DNA from: Anaerotignum sp. MSJ-24 | GTDB lineage: Bacteria; Bacillota; Clostridia; Lachnospirales; Anaerotignaceae | DNA: 64,000 nt | Assembly: GCF_018918145.1 (NCBI RefSeq) | Contig: NZ_JAHLPX010000001.1 | Coordinates: 310,001-374,000, forward strand | Reading direction: 5' to 3' | In this document: piece after piece, positions 35,002 to 43,815 of the stretch | Position numbering within the stretch: position 1 is the stretch's first letter | How the letters are laid out: each line of letters begins with the position of its first letter | Translations under genes and position numbers: made by a program | Notes under the pieces: generated by a model | What the model was told of the DNA's origin: nothing | Seen by the model: only the letters and a program-made list of their open reading frames with translations | Databases searched by the model: none

Positions 35002-36807
35002 TTACTGGAACTTCATGTTAGTGAGAATAATATCAGGCATAGTTCCCGATACACAATCCATATCTATCAATCCAATAGAGAGGGCACGACCATCATCAAT
35101 CTGTGCTACATACTGCAGCCACTGATAGCCAATGTATTCATATGTACGGCCATGGAATGTGATACCACCGATTACACGGTCTTCAACATCCTTATAGTTT
35201 TCAAACTTATCCTTATAGTAATCGAAATCAGCAACACTTCCACTAACTTCAAACTTAATTTTGCCTGCACCAAATGCTGAAGGATCATCATTTTCTACAA
35301 GACTTCTTCCGTTTTCATCGTATGACCAACCTGATGTAGGTATCTTCGTAGTAATCTTAACCTTTACATCTTTTTTTGCAAATTGAGCAATATCAACAGA
35401 GAAGTCTTTCATTGATGCATTTGCAGAAGCAGCCTTATTCGCTTCTGCCGCCTCAGCTTTAACAACATCAAGATACTTTTCTATAGCTTCGTTTCCTGAG
35501 AAACCGCTTGTATTGTAAGCACTAACCTCATAAACGCCGGGTTTCTCTTCTACGAAATTGACGTAAATGAAATTTGAAGGATTCTCGGATGAAATCCATT
35601 TATAGTAGCGATAATTTGCCTTCATATGATCGCTGTACTCTTCTTTAACGAACTCGCCTTCTACGCCGAAGTAAGCAACCAATTCCTCATATGTTGTATC
35701 GAAAATATTATTATTAACCTCGTTCATCCATACGTAACCTTTTTGTACCTGCTCATCAGTTACAATACCGGTTCCTCCGGATGTGTTTCCGCCTCCGCCC
35801 ATACTGGACGAAGGTGCTTCTGAGCCAATGCTGTCAGGCATAGACTTGCCATCATCAATAAGCGGCAAATACCAGCTTTCATAATTATAAGGTAAGAAGT
35901 CTTCTCCTGCATCATCCCAGTAGGTTCCCCAAGGGCGAAGATAAATCTCATAGTAGTATTCATCGTCACCGTTTTCGTACCAACCTTCTATGCAGATTAT
36001 GTTGTCTCTTTCCATTAAGCCGGGGTCAACAATCCAATCTGCGTGCTCTAATTCAACATCTGTGAACCAGCCGCCTTCAGACATAATTGTACCGTAATCG
36101 CCGGTTCCTGCCTCATTTAAACTAACATTCACTGATGCCATAGGTTCTGATTTTGTATAATCTTCATCCCAAAGTGTAACAGTACCGGTGTAGTCTGCAC
36201 CAATGTCAATTGAACCACAAACATCCCACCATTTACCTTCCATACTCTCATAAGTGCCCGAACAACCGGTCATCTGCCACCAGCCGTACCAATCGCCGTT
36301 CCACCAGTCGAGTAACTCATCTCCGGTCCCTTCCTGACCAAGTGTTGTTGGATCAATAGTGATAGTGCCTTTTTTGCCGCCAAATATTTCCTCAAAAGTT
36401 GCCGTAATTTCACTTGTTGTGTCCGACAACACGTATGCTGTCTTAACCTCAAGTGTTGCACCCGGTTCAACATCCTTGAACTGGTTTTCGATAATAGTAG
36501 AGTAGTCCGAACCTGTAAATACGGTTGCAACCTCAAGTTCTACACCGTTCTGCATAATTGTTTCGTCAACACTCCAAAGATATGAAGCATTTTCCTTGCC
36601 TTTGTTTGTAAAGTCAAGTGTCAAAACAATTGCATCGTTTCCGTCACTATCGTCCATTATGCAAGCACTCTTATAGAGTAACTCACAATCGCCAAGATCG
36701 ATTATATTGGAGTCTGCTGATGTCTTACCTTTGCCACAGGCAGTGAAGCTGAGTACCATCAGTACTGCAAAAATCAGGCAAAGTATTTTTTTCTTCGTCT
36801 GTTTCAT
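35002..36807 (-). CDS. Large lipoprotein with DUF5067-like N-terminal domain
   Basis: A 601-residue protein with signal peptide and lipobox FTAC near residue 25. The first about 160 residues (LTLDFTNKGKENASYLWSV, and a long run of alternating strands) resemble the immunoglobulin-like DUF5067 domain of Firmicutes lipoproteins. A low-complexity Gly/Ser linker (SSMGGGGNTSGGTG) sits near residue 345, and the C-terminal about 130 residues form a separate domain (GWSYDENGRS, GGITFHGRTYEYIGYQW). It probably faces the outside of the cell. The start is taken as ATG 36807, nine bases from AGGAG; ATG 36813 is only three bases away from it. The function is unknown. Confidence 0.75.
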   Translation of the reverse strand: MKQTKKKILCLIFAVLMVLSFTACGKGKTSADSNIIDLGDCELLYKSACIMDDSDGNDAIVLTLDFTNKGKENASYLWSVDETIMQNGVELEVATVFTGSDYSTIIENQFKDVEPGATLEVKTAYVLSDTTSEITATFEEIFGGKKGTITIDPTTLGQEGTGDELLDWWNGDWYGWWQMTGCSGTYESMEGKWWDVCGSIDIGADYTGTVTLWDEDYTKSEPMASVNVSLNEAGTGDYGTIMSEGGWFTDVELEHADWIVDPGLMERDNIICIEGWYENGDDEYYYEIYLRPWGTYWDDAGEDFLPYNYESWYLPLIDDGKSMPDSIGSEAPSSSMGGGGNTSGGTGIVTDEQVQKGYVWMNEVNNNIFDTTYEELVAYFGVEGEFVKEEYSDHMKANYRYYKWISSENPSNFIYVNFVEEKPGVYEVSAYNTSGFSGNEAIEKYLDVVKAEAAEANKAASANASMKDFSVDIAQFAKKDVKVKITTKIPTSGWSYDENGRSLVENDDPSAFGAGKIKFEVSGSVADFDYYKDKFENYKDVEDRVIGGITFHGRTYEYIGYQWLQYVAQIDDGRALSIGLIDMDCVSGTMPDIILTNMKFQ

Positions 36808-36922
36808 ATTCATAATCTCCTTCCTAAATTATCCATTGATGCGTAAATCTGCTACTCATAAGAAAATAATATTAATCCATTTTAAAAAGCATTTAAAATA
36901 TATGAGTGCATATCAGAAATAC

Positions 36923-37600
36923 TTACACTGTTTCTTCTTTCTTTTCACGCTGGATATAGTTTCCGTTCTTATCGGTGAACTTGCCACGAATAATATTGAT
37001 AAAATCAACAAGATATCCTATACCAAACAGCCCCAATGTAAATGTGTATAAAATTCCTGTGCCGATTTTTCCAACATAGTAGCGATGAACGCCGATACTG
37101 CCAAGGAAGAGACAAAGCAGAAATGTTGTCATCCAATCTTTTGGCGGTTCTGCACCAACAGGAACTTCAGGTGCAATATAGTCTTCAACTTCTTCGCCAT
37201 TCAAAATTTTCTTCACAGTTTCGGTTACGGTGTCAATATAGCCTCCACGCTCAGTTGCAAGGTCAATTGTTGACCCCTTAATTCCCTTACGCAATGCACT
37301 ATTCTTATCAACGCGCATACCGCCAACTGACATCTTTGCCTCCGTAATTACCGGCTGGATACGTATGTGCGTACCGTCTTTAAGAAAAAGCCATAGGCCT
37401 ACATCAAGATTTGGTTCCTTTTCAAATGCTATACGCTGTCCGGGAACTCCTCCCTTGATTTGGAAAGGCATCTGGAACGCTGCTGAGCGGGCATTTAGCT
37501 TTTCCGCAATTTCTTCAAGAGTAGTTGCAAAAGGAAGATCGAATTCACGTGGACCGGTTGCGAATGCAGCTTCTTTAATGCTATCGGTAAAGTTTGCCAT
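36923..37600 (-). CDS. TM2-domain membrane protein
   Basis: A 225-residue protein. The first about 140 residues are soluble and contain GGVPGQRIAFEKEP and PVITEAKMSVGGMRV; I do not recognise this domain. Near residue 155 the TM2 domain begins: WMTTFLLCLFLGSIGVHRYY, GKIGTGILY and GIGYLVDFINI, giving two membrane helices with the usual DxxN-like turn. The family's function is poorly known; it occurs in envelope-stress gene sets. The start is ATG 37600, with AGGAG eight bases upstream; the upstream part of the frame has no ribosome binding site. Confidence 0.85.
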   Translation of the reverse strand: MANFTDSIKEAAFATGPREFDLPFATTLEEIAEKLNARSAAFQMPFQIKGGVPGQRIAFEKEPNLDVGLWLFLKDGTHIRIQPVITEAKMSVGGMRVDKNSALRKGIKGSTIDLATERGGYIDTVTETVKKILNGEEVEDYIAPEVPVGAEPPKDWMTTFLLCLFLGSIGVHRYYVGKIGTGILYTFTLGLFGIGYLVDFINIIRGKFTDKNGNYIQREKKEETV

Positions 37601-37872
37601 AGTAGTGTCTCCTTTCTTAAATAAGTATGTAATAGTATGTATTGTGATTATATGCGACCTGTTTTTATAAAATAATGCTGATGCCATAACCGAAATTCTA
37701 ATTTGTGTTATGGTTTTTGCCATATACAAGAGCATTCGTTTTAAATTTCTAACATCACCCTAAAACGGTCGCTGTAAATAAAATTGGTGCCATTTTGTTT
37801 AATAAGTGCATTTCTCAAGGTTCATTTGCTCTTTCCATTGAACGTAATGCACTTGCATTTTTATTGTAAAAA

Positions 37873-38643
37873 TCAACCGTTTACTGCACCACCACAGTAT
37901 TCACAGCAGCCGCTGCTATCAGGTGTGGTAGTTGCCCCACAGTATGGACATGTAACTGCTGTCTTAGGAGCAGCCGCCTGTTCGATTTTTTCACGTACAT
38001 CATTACGAACCTGTGTCAGTGCCTCTCTGATTTCCTCGCCGAGTTTTTTATAATTGCAATACTCAACATTGCTTTCAGGGTTAAATCCTGTCATCATGCC
38101 CGGACGCATTAAAGATGGAGGTGTGATATCCACAGAGCTTGGATTGATCTTGAATCGCATTTCATCAAAGTAGGGATTATTGACAAAAATGGTGATATAA
38201 AAATCATATGAGTATTCATAGCGTGGCGGATTATAGCTTACTTCATTACCATCCTTATCCTCACGCATAATCTCAGAACGGCTCTCGTCAACGTCGAGAT
38301 TACAGCCGGTCACATCTGCGAAATCCAAAACATCAGGGTTTGCTTCAGCCAAATTTCTGGCTCTTGTTACAATGAATTTTCCCGCATCCTCATCAAGAAG
38401 CACCTTCATATCAGTACCAAGAGTTCTGGTCGTATGAAACGCTGAAACTCTTTCCTTATTTTCTTCCCTATATTCAAGCTGTGCTTTTATCTCTTCAACA
38501 TTACTGTTACGTCTGTCGGAAAACCATGGCGAAAGCTTATTAGCACAATTTTTGCAAAGATTGCCGTTTTCCAGCTTGCGATTTCCGAGTAAACCAATCT
38601 TTTCACCACAAATATCGCAATATTTTTTATCGAACAGTCCCAT
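37873..38643 (-). CDS. DUF4428-type zinc-ribbon protein
   Basis: A 256-residue soluble protein. The N-terminal CDICGEKIGLLGNRKL and CKNC form the treble-clef-like finger of DUF4428. A middle domain of about 150 residues includes VTRARNLAEANPDVLDFADV and the strand-rich EYSYDFYITIFVNNPYF. The C-terminus holds a second zinc ribbon, CPYCGATT/CEYCGG. No catalytic motif was seen; protein-protein contacts within the operon's complex are likely. It starts at ATG 38643 with AAGGAG upstream. Confidence 0.82.
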   Translation of the reverse strand: MGLFDKKYCDICGEKIGLLGNRKLENGNLCKNCANKLSPWFSDRRNSNVEEIKAQLEYREENKERVSAFHTTRTLGTDMKVLLDEDAGKFIVTRARNLAEANPDVLDFADVTGCNLDVDESRSEIMREDKDGNEVSYNPPRYEYSYDFYITIFVNNPYFDEMRFKINPSSVDITPPSLMRPGMMTGFNPESNVEYCNYKKLGEEIREALTQVRNDVREKIEQAAAPKTAVTCPYCGATTTPDSSGCCEYCGGAVNG

Positions 38644-38827
38644 ACATATCCATCTCCTTTATGTCTGACGGCTGAATTATGCCGTATAATGTGTATCGTC
38701 TGCTTTGGAATTAAATACTGTACCATATATATACAAAGTTAGAACGGTAAGCACTTCAGTATACATATGACTCTCAAAGCTCGTGTTCATTTATAATAAA
38801 TTATACTTTTCTTGTTGTTGCTAAGTT

Positions 38828-39544
38828 TCAATCATTCACCGGGTTCTTGGTTCCGCACTCTACGCAAAATACGCTGTTGCCATTATTCATTCCGCACGAT
38901 GGGCAATTCCAGCCGTTTTCCGATTCTGCATTCTGATTACAGTAAAATCCTGTCAGTTTTGCCGTTTCATTGACTTCGTACGGTTGTTCTTCTAACTGTG
39001 ATGCCACATAGGCTTCTTCAGCAATACGGAACACCAAGTCCTTCAGCTCGTTGGCATTATTGCCACTGAGCTTTTCGGTAATATTCCCGTCTTTGGTACG
39101 CCAGACAACATATATCTTGCTGTCAGTCTCATCCATAACATGGGGAGACGGCTCTTGGTACTCAGGCAATTTTAACTCTGACAACATATTCTGAAGCTCA
39201 AACCATTGTACCCATGTAAGCTGCCATGGAATCGGATTTAAAAACGCATCCTCTTCGCTTTGTCTTTTTTCACCGTCTTCATAGTTTAAGAACCAACCGT
39301 CTGCAACAGGCATATCATTCTCAAGATAAAAATTCAGTGAGAAACAGCTGTAATAATTCATGTGGTTTTGATACCAGCTAAATTCGACCAGTTCTTTATC
39401 TGCTCTGTATACATCAGGGTTTTCCGTTCTGCCGCCGTCCATAATACGGTTTCCGACAAAATGTCTGTAAAGAAAACCACTTGTCAATGTTAAAACTACA
39501 ATTGATACCAAAACAATCAAACCAATTTTAAATAATTTTTTCAA
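38828..39544 (-). CDS. Membrane-anchored zinc-ribbon protein
   Basis: A 238-residue protein starting at a TTG (39544) that overlaps the stop codon of the SPFH gene by 3 bases, with GGAG seven bases upstream. Residues about 5-28 are one membrane segment. The body is a single domain (PIPWQLTWVQWFELQNMLS in the middle) that I do not recognise. The last 30 residues form a zinc ribbon, CPSCGMNN/CVECG, very like the ribbons of the neighbouring SPFH protein. Shared ribbons and overlapping genes suggest they act together. Confidence 0.78.
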   Translation of the reverse strand: MKKLFKIGLIVLVSIVVLTLTSGFLYRHFVGNRIMDGGRTENPDVYRADKELVEFSWYQNHMNYYSCFSLNFYLENDMPVADGWFLNYEDGEKRQSEEDAFLNPIPWQLTWVQWFELQNMLSELKLPEYQEPSPHVMDETDSKIYVVWRTKDGNITEKLSGNNANELKDLVFRIAEEAYVASQLEEQPYEVNETAKLTGFYCNQNAESENGWNCPSCGMNNGNSVFCVECGTKNPVND

Positions 39545-40986
39545 TGTAAATCTCCGTCGTCAAACGGATCTCCGCATTCGGGGCAGAATTTCGGCGGATG
39601 AGCCGGATCAGCCGGTTCCCAACCGCATTTATCGCATTTGTACTGCGGAACACCGGCAGGCTTAGGTTGGCCACATTCGGGGCAGAATTTTCCTTTGTTT
39701 ACCGCTCCGCAGCTGCACGTCCATCCGTTTTCTTTTATTTCCGGTTTTTTAGTGCCACATTCAGGACAGAATTTGCCGGTTACGACATTACCACATGACG
39801 GGCATTTCCAACTGTCTGCTGCCGGCTGTGGTTCAGGTTTTTTTGCACCGCATTCTGTACAGAAATTACCGGTAATTCCTTTTTTACCACAGGCACAATC
39901 CCAACCTGTCGGTGCAACAGCCTCCTGCGCAGGTGCAGGTGCTGACGGTGTTGGCTGTGCGGACTGTGCTTGTTGCTGAGCCCCCATTTGATAGAGGTTC
40001 TGTGCATTCATACCGCCACTGTTTCCGGCCATATTCATTCCCATAAAGGCCATTGCAGGGCCTGCTCCCTGATTAGCTGCCGCAGACTGCATAGCAGATG
40101 CCTGTGCACCGACTAAGTGTGCAGCCGCTCTCGTTGGATCCATGAATGCTACATTGCGCTGTAATTCCTTGATCATCTGCTCATCTTCTTCGCTCGCCTT
40201 GATTGACGAAACACCGAAGGAAACGATTTCAAGTCCACGCAGATTACGCCATTTTCCGGAAAGAACTTCATTCAATGCTTCGGCAAGCTCCATTGTATGA
40301 CCGGGGATTGCAGAATAGCGGATACCCATATCGGATATCTTTGCAAATGCCGGCTGCAAAGCAGTCAGAAGCTCAGTTCTGAGCTGGCTATCAAGACGAT
40401 CTCTTGTGTAGTCCTCACTCACGTTTCCACAAACGTTAGTATAGAACAGAATCGGGTCACAAATACGGTAGCTGTATTCACCGAAGCAACGGAGTGAAAT
40501 ATCAATGTCGATACCTGCTCTCTGATCAACAACTCGGAACGGAACCGGTGATGGTGTGCCATACTTGTTGCCTATAAGTTCCTTTGTATTGAAATAATAA
40601 ACTCTCTGATCCTTTGGCGGTTCACCACCGAATGTAAATCGTTTACCGATATTCTTGAATGTATCACGAATACTGTTTCCTAACTCACCTGAAAAAATGG
40701 ATGGTTCTGTTGAACTGTCATATGTAAATTCTCCGGGTTCGGCACATAACTCAGTAACCTTTCCCTGATCGACAATAATCATACACTGACCGTCGGCTAC
40801 AACAACTATGGATCCATTGGAAATAATATTTTCCGATCCCTTGTTGTTGCTGCTACGTCCTGAGACACGATGCTGGCCTTTGACGGCCATAACATTTTCA
40901 GGTATTGCCTCACAATAAAAATATTCTTTCCACTGGTCAGCCATAACGCCACCGGCTGAGCCTAATGCTGCTTTAATTAATCCCAT
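39541..40986 (-). CDS. SPFH-domain protein with four C-terminal zinc ribbons (YdjI-like)
   Basis: A 481-residue protein. Residues about 20-300 form the SPFH/band-7 domain of the YdjI (COG4260) group: a short N-terminal stretch, NGSIVVVADGQCMIIVDQGK, then GTPSPVPFRVVD, and a helical segment ending in DEQMIKELQRNVAFMDPTRA. A linker rich in Ala, Met, Gln and Pro follows. The C-terminal 120 residues hold four zinc ribbons with knuckles CACG/CTECG, CPSCG/CPECG, CSCG/CPECG and CDKCG/CPECG. Typical YdjI has none or one of these. Family knowledge: SPFH proteins build membrane scaffolds or cages, and B. subtilis YdjI works with YdjG, YdjH and PspA in membrane stress. ATG 40986 has AAGGAAG upstream. 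Confidence 0.88.
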   Translation of the reverse strand: MGLIKAALGSAGGVMADQWKEYFYCEAIPENVMAVKGQHRVSGRSSNNKGSENIISNGSIVVVADGQCMIIVDQGKVTELCAEPGEFTYDSSTEPSIFSGELGNSIRDTFKNIGKRFTFGGEPPKDQRVYYFNTKELIGNKYGTPSPVPFRVVDQRAGIDIDISLRCFGEYSYRICDPILFYTNVCGNVSEDYTRDRLDSQLRTELLTALQPAFAKISDMGIRYSAIPGHTMELAEALNEVLSGKWRNLRGLEIVSFGVSSIKASEEDEQMIKELQRNVAFMDPTRAAAHLVGAQASAMQSAAANQGAGPAMAFMGMNMAGNSGGMNAQNLYQMGAQQQAQSAQPTPSAPAPAQEAVAPTGWDCACGKKGITGNFCTECGAKKPEPQPAADSWKCPSCGNVVTGKFCPECGTKKPEIKENGWTCSCGAVNKGKFCPECGQPKPAGVPQYKCDKCGWEPADPAHPPKFCPECGDPFDDGDLH

Positions 40987-41012
40987 ATTTGTTTACTTCC
41001 TTTCTCATTTTT

Positions 41013-41504
41013 TTATGCCCAAGGATCCTCTGCTGCCGGAATACGAATGCCACTGAGAATACTTGAATATTCCCATAAGAACCATTCTCCGGTCGAAGCT
41101 TTTTGCCGTAACTTTATGGGGCGTGGTGAATCCGCACCTGCTGTTTTAAGGAATAATCGCAAATATCCTTGCTCTATATCCTGTGGTCTTGGATCTTCAA
41201 TTACATTAAGTATATACGGCTTATGTGGCTGATAACTGTTTTCGGGCGTTGCACCTTCAAAATATGCAAGCGGAAGATATGCTTTACCACGCAATCGATC
41301 ACGTAGGAACTGACAGTCATACGGTGTTAAAGGCTTAGGCCCACGCAGAAGATTTATTGCGGCTGTGCCTGCGTCCTTATCACGATCAAACAGTGCCAGT
41401 GCACACAGAAACATTGCACAGATTCTTTCCGGTTGACGTCCTTCAGTATTTAGCATTTCAAACTCCATCAAATTCTCCGGTATTTTCTGGATTATAACCT
41501 GCAA
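41013..41504 (-). CDS. Small conserved protein of the SPFH operon, function unknown
   Basis: A 163-residue protein from a TTG start (41504) that has AAGGAG eight bases upstream; a GTG nine bases earlier sits on that site. The sequence is soluble and has a mid segment YDCQFLRDRLRGKAYLPLAY and a C-terminal PRPIKLRQKASTGEWFLWEY followed by AEDPWA. I recall a DUF6935-like family with such ends, but this could not be checked. No catalytic residues are obvious. It lies between the receiver-like gene and the SPFH gene, with 15 and 26 base gaps. Confidence 0.72.
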   Translation of the reverse strand: MQVIIQKIPENLMEFEMLNTEGRQPERICAMFLCALALFDRDKDAGTAAINLLRGPKPLTPYDCQFLRDRLRGKAYLPLAYFEGATPENSYQPHKPYILNVIEDPRPQDIEQGYLRLFLKTAGADSPRPIKLRQKASTGEWFLWEYSSILSGIRIPAAEDPWA

Positions 41505-41519
41505 TATTACCACTCCTTT

Positions 41520-41903
41520 CTAAAGCGTATCAATCACACCTGCGAGGTAGGTCGGCGATACCGATGCATAAATAAAATTGTCAACCAGCTGATCTTTCAC
41601 AGCCTGTCGAACATCAGCAGCAAGCATTTCATCTTCACGTTCATCTATCAGCAGTAATATCTTGCAATCCAAGCCAAGATTCTTTATTTCATTTCGAATT
41701 TTAAGCCGTTCACTTAGCTTCCATACACCTTCACGAACAACCTCCATTACAAGTACATTGGCATGACAGACTTTGCATAAATTAAGTGTTTCCTCCGGAC
41801 TTGAAGAGCGGTAGACAATAAAACCAAGATTGCATCCTGTAAGTGATTGTTCAACTGCCTCTGCCAAAAGTCCTCCTTTCATATCCAGTACGATTCTCCG
41901 CAT
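41520..41903 (-). CDS. Receiver-like protein lacking the phospho-acceptor aspartate
   Basis: A 127-residue protein with the alternating strand/helix pattern of a response-regulator receiver domain: RRIVLDM (strand 1), ANVLVMEVV (strand 3) and CKILLLIDE (strand 4). At the position of the phosphorylated aspartate there is glutamate (VMEVV), and the usual conserved lysine of strand 5 is absent. It would therefore be a pseudo-receiver, perhaps permanently in the active-like state or a protein-binding platform. It is the first gene of the leftward operon and diverges from the two-component genes. It starts at ATG 41903 with GGTGG upstream. Confidence 0.65.
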   Translation of the reverse strand: MRRIVLDMKGGLLAEAVEQSLTGCNLGFIVYRSSSPEETLNLCKVCHANVLVMEVVREGVWKLSERLKIRNEIKNLGLDCKILLLIDEREDEMLAADVRQAVKDQLVDNFIYASVSPTYLAGVIDTL

Positions 41904-42159
41904 CAGTTCTTTTCCACCGCCTTTCTCTTATTTATGAATATAATGTTTCATTTGTTTATATTGTATCTTCAAAATTAAAATTACGCCCCCGCCGATTGGC
42001 TAGGTTTTGCAAATTTTAACAAGAAAATTTAAAACAAAGTGTCTCATATTGTAAATAAATAAAACCTTATTGTATTTCTAATATCTATATGCTATGCTAT
42101 ATTATATAAACAATATTGTTGTATTATAATTAATAGTTGTAACAGGGTGGAGATATAGC

Positions 42160-43809
42160 ATGAGCAAGACTATGAAAAAGACTATACTGCTTGCACTGGT
42201 TGTACTGGTATTTATTTCATTTGCCATGTATATTCGCTATGCCAGTCGTACTTATCTGAATCACCCGGGATGGGGATATCTGCGAAGTGTAATCTATATT
42301 TCATTGTTTTTTATGTGGGGATTATCGCTTCATATCCGTATAGTACAGACACAGGTGCGTCACTATTTGTTTTTAATTTCCATGCTTATGGTGCTATGGC
42401 TGATCCTGCGTTCAATAAAGTTTTCTATTGACAGTCTATATGTATCGCACTGGTTGTGGTACTTTTACTATGTCCCTATTCTGTTTATTCCCATGCTATC
42501 GGTCTTTGTTGCCCAATCTCTCGGCAAGTCTGAAGATTTTCGACTGCCAAAATGGACTAAGCTTCTTTATATACCAACGATTATCATGCTTTTACTCGTT
42601 CTGACAAACGATTCTCATCAGCTGGTGTTTTCCTTTCCAAACAACATTTTGTCTGATGATGAATACAGATATGGGATCGGCTATTTATTCGTTCTGAGTT
42701 GGGAACTGCTATGTGCGGCGGTTTCGCTTGTTTTGATGATAAAAAACTGTCGTATACCTCATAGCAAAAAATTTCGCTTTCTGCCACTTGTTCCGTTTAT
42801 ACTTTCGCTGATATATGTTCATGCGTATGCCAAAAAGGTATATTGGGTCTGGGTACTTGCAGGAGATATGACTGTTTCACAATGTCTGATTTTTGCAAGT
42901 ATTTTCGAATGCTGCATTCAATGCGGACTGATTCAGTCTAACATGGGATACGGCGAGCTTTTCGAAGTAACGAGTCTGCCTATCCAAATTACGGATAATT
43001 CACTTTGCACCAAGCATATATCAGTCACCATGCAAAGAGCATTTACGCAAAACGAACTGCATTATATGCAGAAAGATACCATCAGATTGGATGAAGATAC
43101 ACTTTTAAAGAGGCATAAAATTCGTCAAGGATGGGTGTTCTGGAAAGAAGACATTTCAGAATTGAATAAAATTAATAAAGAGCTTGAGATAACGCATGAT
43201 GAGCTTCGTGATATCGGGGATGTTTTGGCAGCGGAAAACGCACAGCGTGCAAAGCTGCTAAAGCTGACAGAGGCAAACAGACTATATGATATAATGGAAT
43301 CTCAGACGGCAAACCAAATTGCAATGCTTCAAGAGCTTCTTATAAAATTGCAGCATACAGACGACCGTGAGCAGGCTGAACACATACTTAGCAAGGTTAT
43401 CATTCTCGGAACTTATATAAAACGCAGAAACAACCTGATTTTTGTCGGTGTTCAGCGTGGTTCGATTTCTGTACAGGAATTAAGGCTATGTTTTAATGAA
43501 TCGGTAGAAAATCTCAGCCTGTATGGTGTGGACTGCAGTGTACATATTAACGGTGACAGACAACTAACTGTTGACCAGGCAGCTCAGGTCTACGATCTGT
43601 TTGAAGCGGTCGTTGAAGCAGAGTTTGATTCACTGCATGCCCTACTTATCTTCGTAGATGTCGGAGAACAGGTAGAGGTGAACCTCTGTGTTTCAGGAGC
43701 ACAGTCACTCTGCAATCTGAACGCACAATTCCCAGGTTTAGAATGGGAACAGGATGAGGATGGTTTACAGTATATTATACATAAATCGGAAAAATTGAGA
43801 GGACTATAA
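42160..43809 (+). CDS. 7TM sensor protein resembling a histidine kinase but without kinase motifs
   Basis: A 549-residue protein. Seven hydrophobic segments fill residues about 8-260, as in the 7TM sensing region found at the N-terminus of some Firmicutes histidine kinases. Then come a PAS-like stretch (about 270-330, ending GWVFWKEDISEL), a coiled coil about 335-390, and a C-terminal domain. I find no H-box histidine in a normal context and no N, G1 or G2 boxes, so it is probably not a kinase by itself. The next gene is a kinase lacking membrane segments and begins 6 bases downstream. The two together could form a split sensor. GGTGGAG lies seven bases upstream of the start. Confidence 0.7.
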   Translation: MSKTMKKTILLALVVLVFISFAMYIRYASRTYLNHPGWGYLRSVIYISLFFMWGLSLHIRIVQTQVRHYLFLISMLMVLWLILRSIKFSIDSLYVSHWLWYFYYVPILFIPMLSVFVAQSLGKSEDFRLPKWTKLLYIPTIIMLLLVLTNDSHQLVFSFPNNILSDDEYRYGIGYLFVLSWELLCAAVSLVLMIKNCRIPHSKKFRFLPLVPFILSLIYVHAYAKKVYWVWVLAGDMTVSQCLIFASIFECCIQCGLIQSNMGYGELFEVTSLPIQITDNSLCTKHISVTMQRAFTQNELHYMQKDTIRLDEDTLLKRHKIRQGWVFWKEDISELNKINKELEITHDELRDIGDVLAAENAQRAKLLKLTEANRLYDIMESQTANQIAMLQELLIKLQHTDDREQAEHILSKVIILGTYIKRRNNLIFVGVQRGSISVQELRLCFNESVENLSLYGVDCSVHINGDRQLTVDQAAQVYDLFEAVVEAEFDSLHALLIFVDVGEQVEVNLCVSGAQSLCNLNAQFPGLEWEQDEDGLQYIIHKSEKLRGL

Positions 43810-43815
43810 AAATTT

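Noticed and set aside
34705-35280. Plus-strand 191-codon open frame across the gap and into the lipoprotein gene
   Set aside because: It has no ribosome binding site, and its second half is antisense to the clear lipoprotein coding sequence. The part in the gap has no motif I can name.
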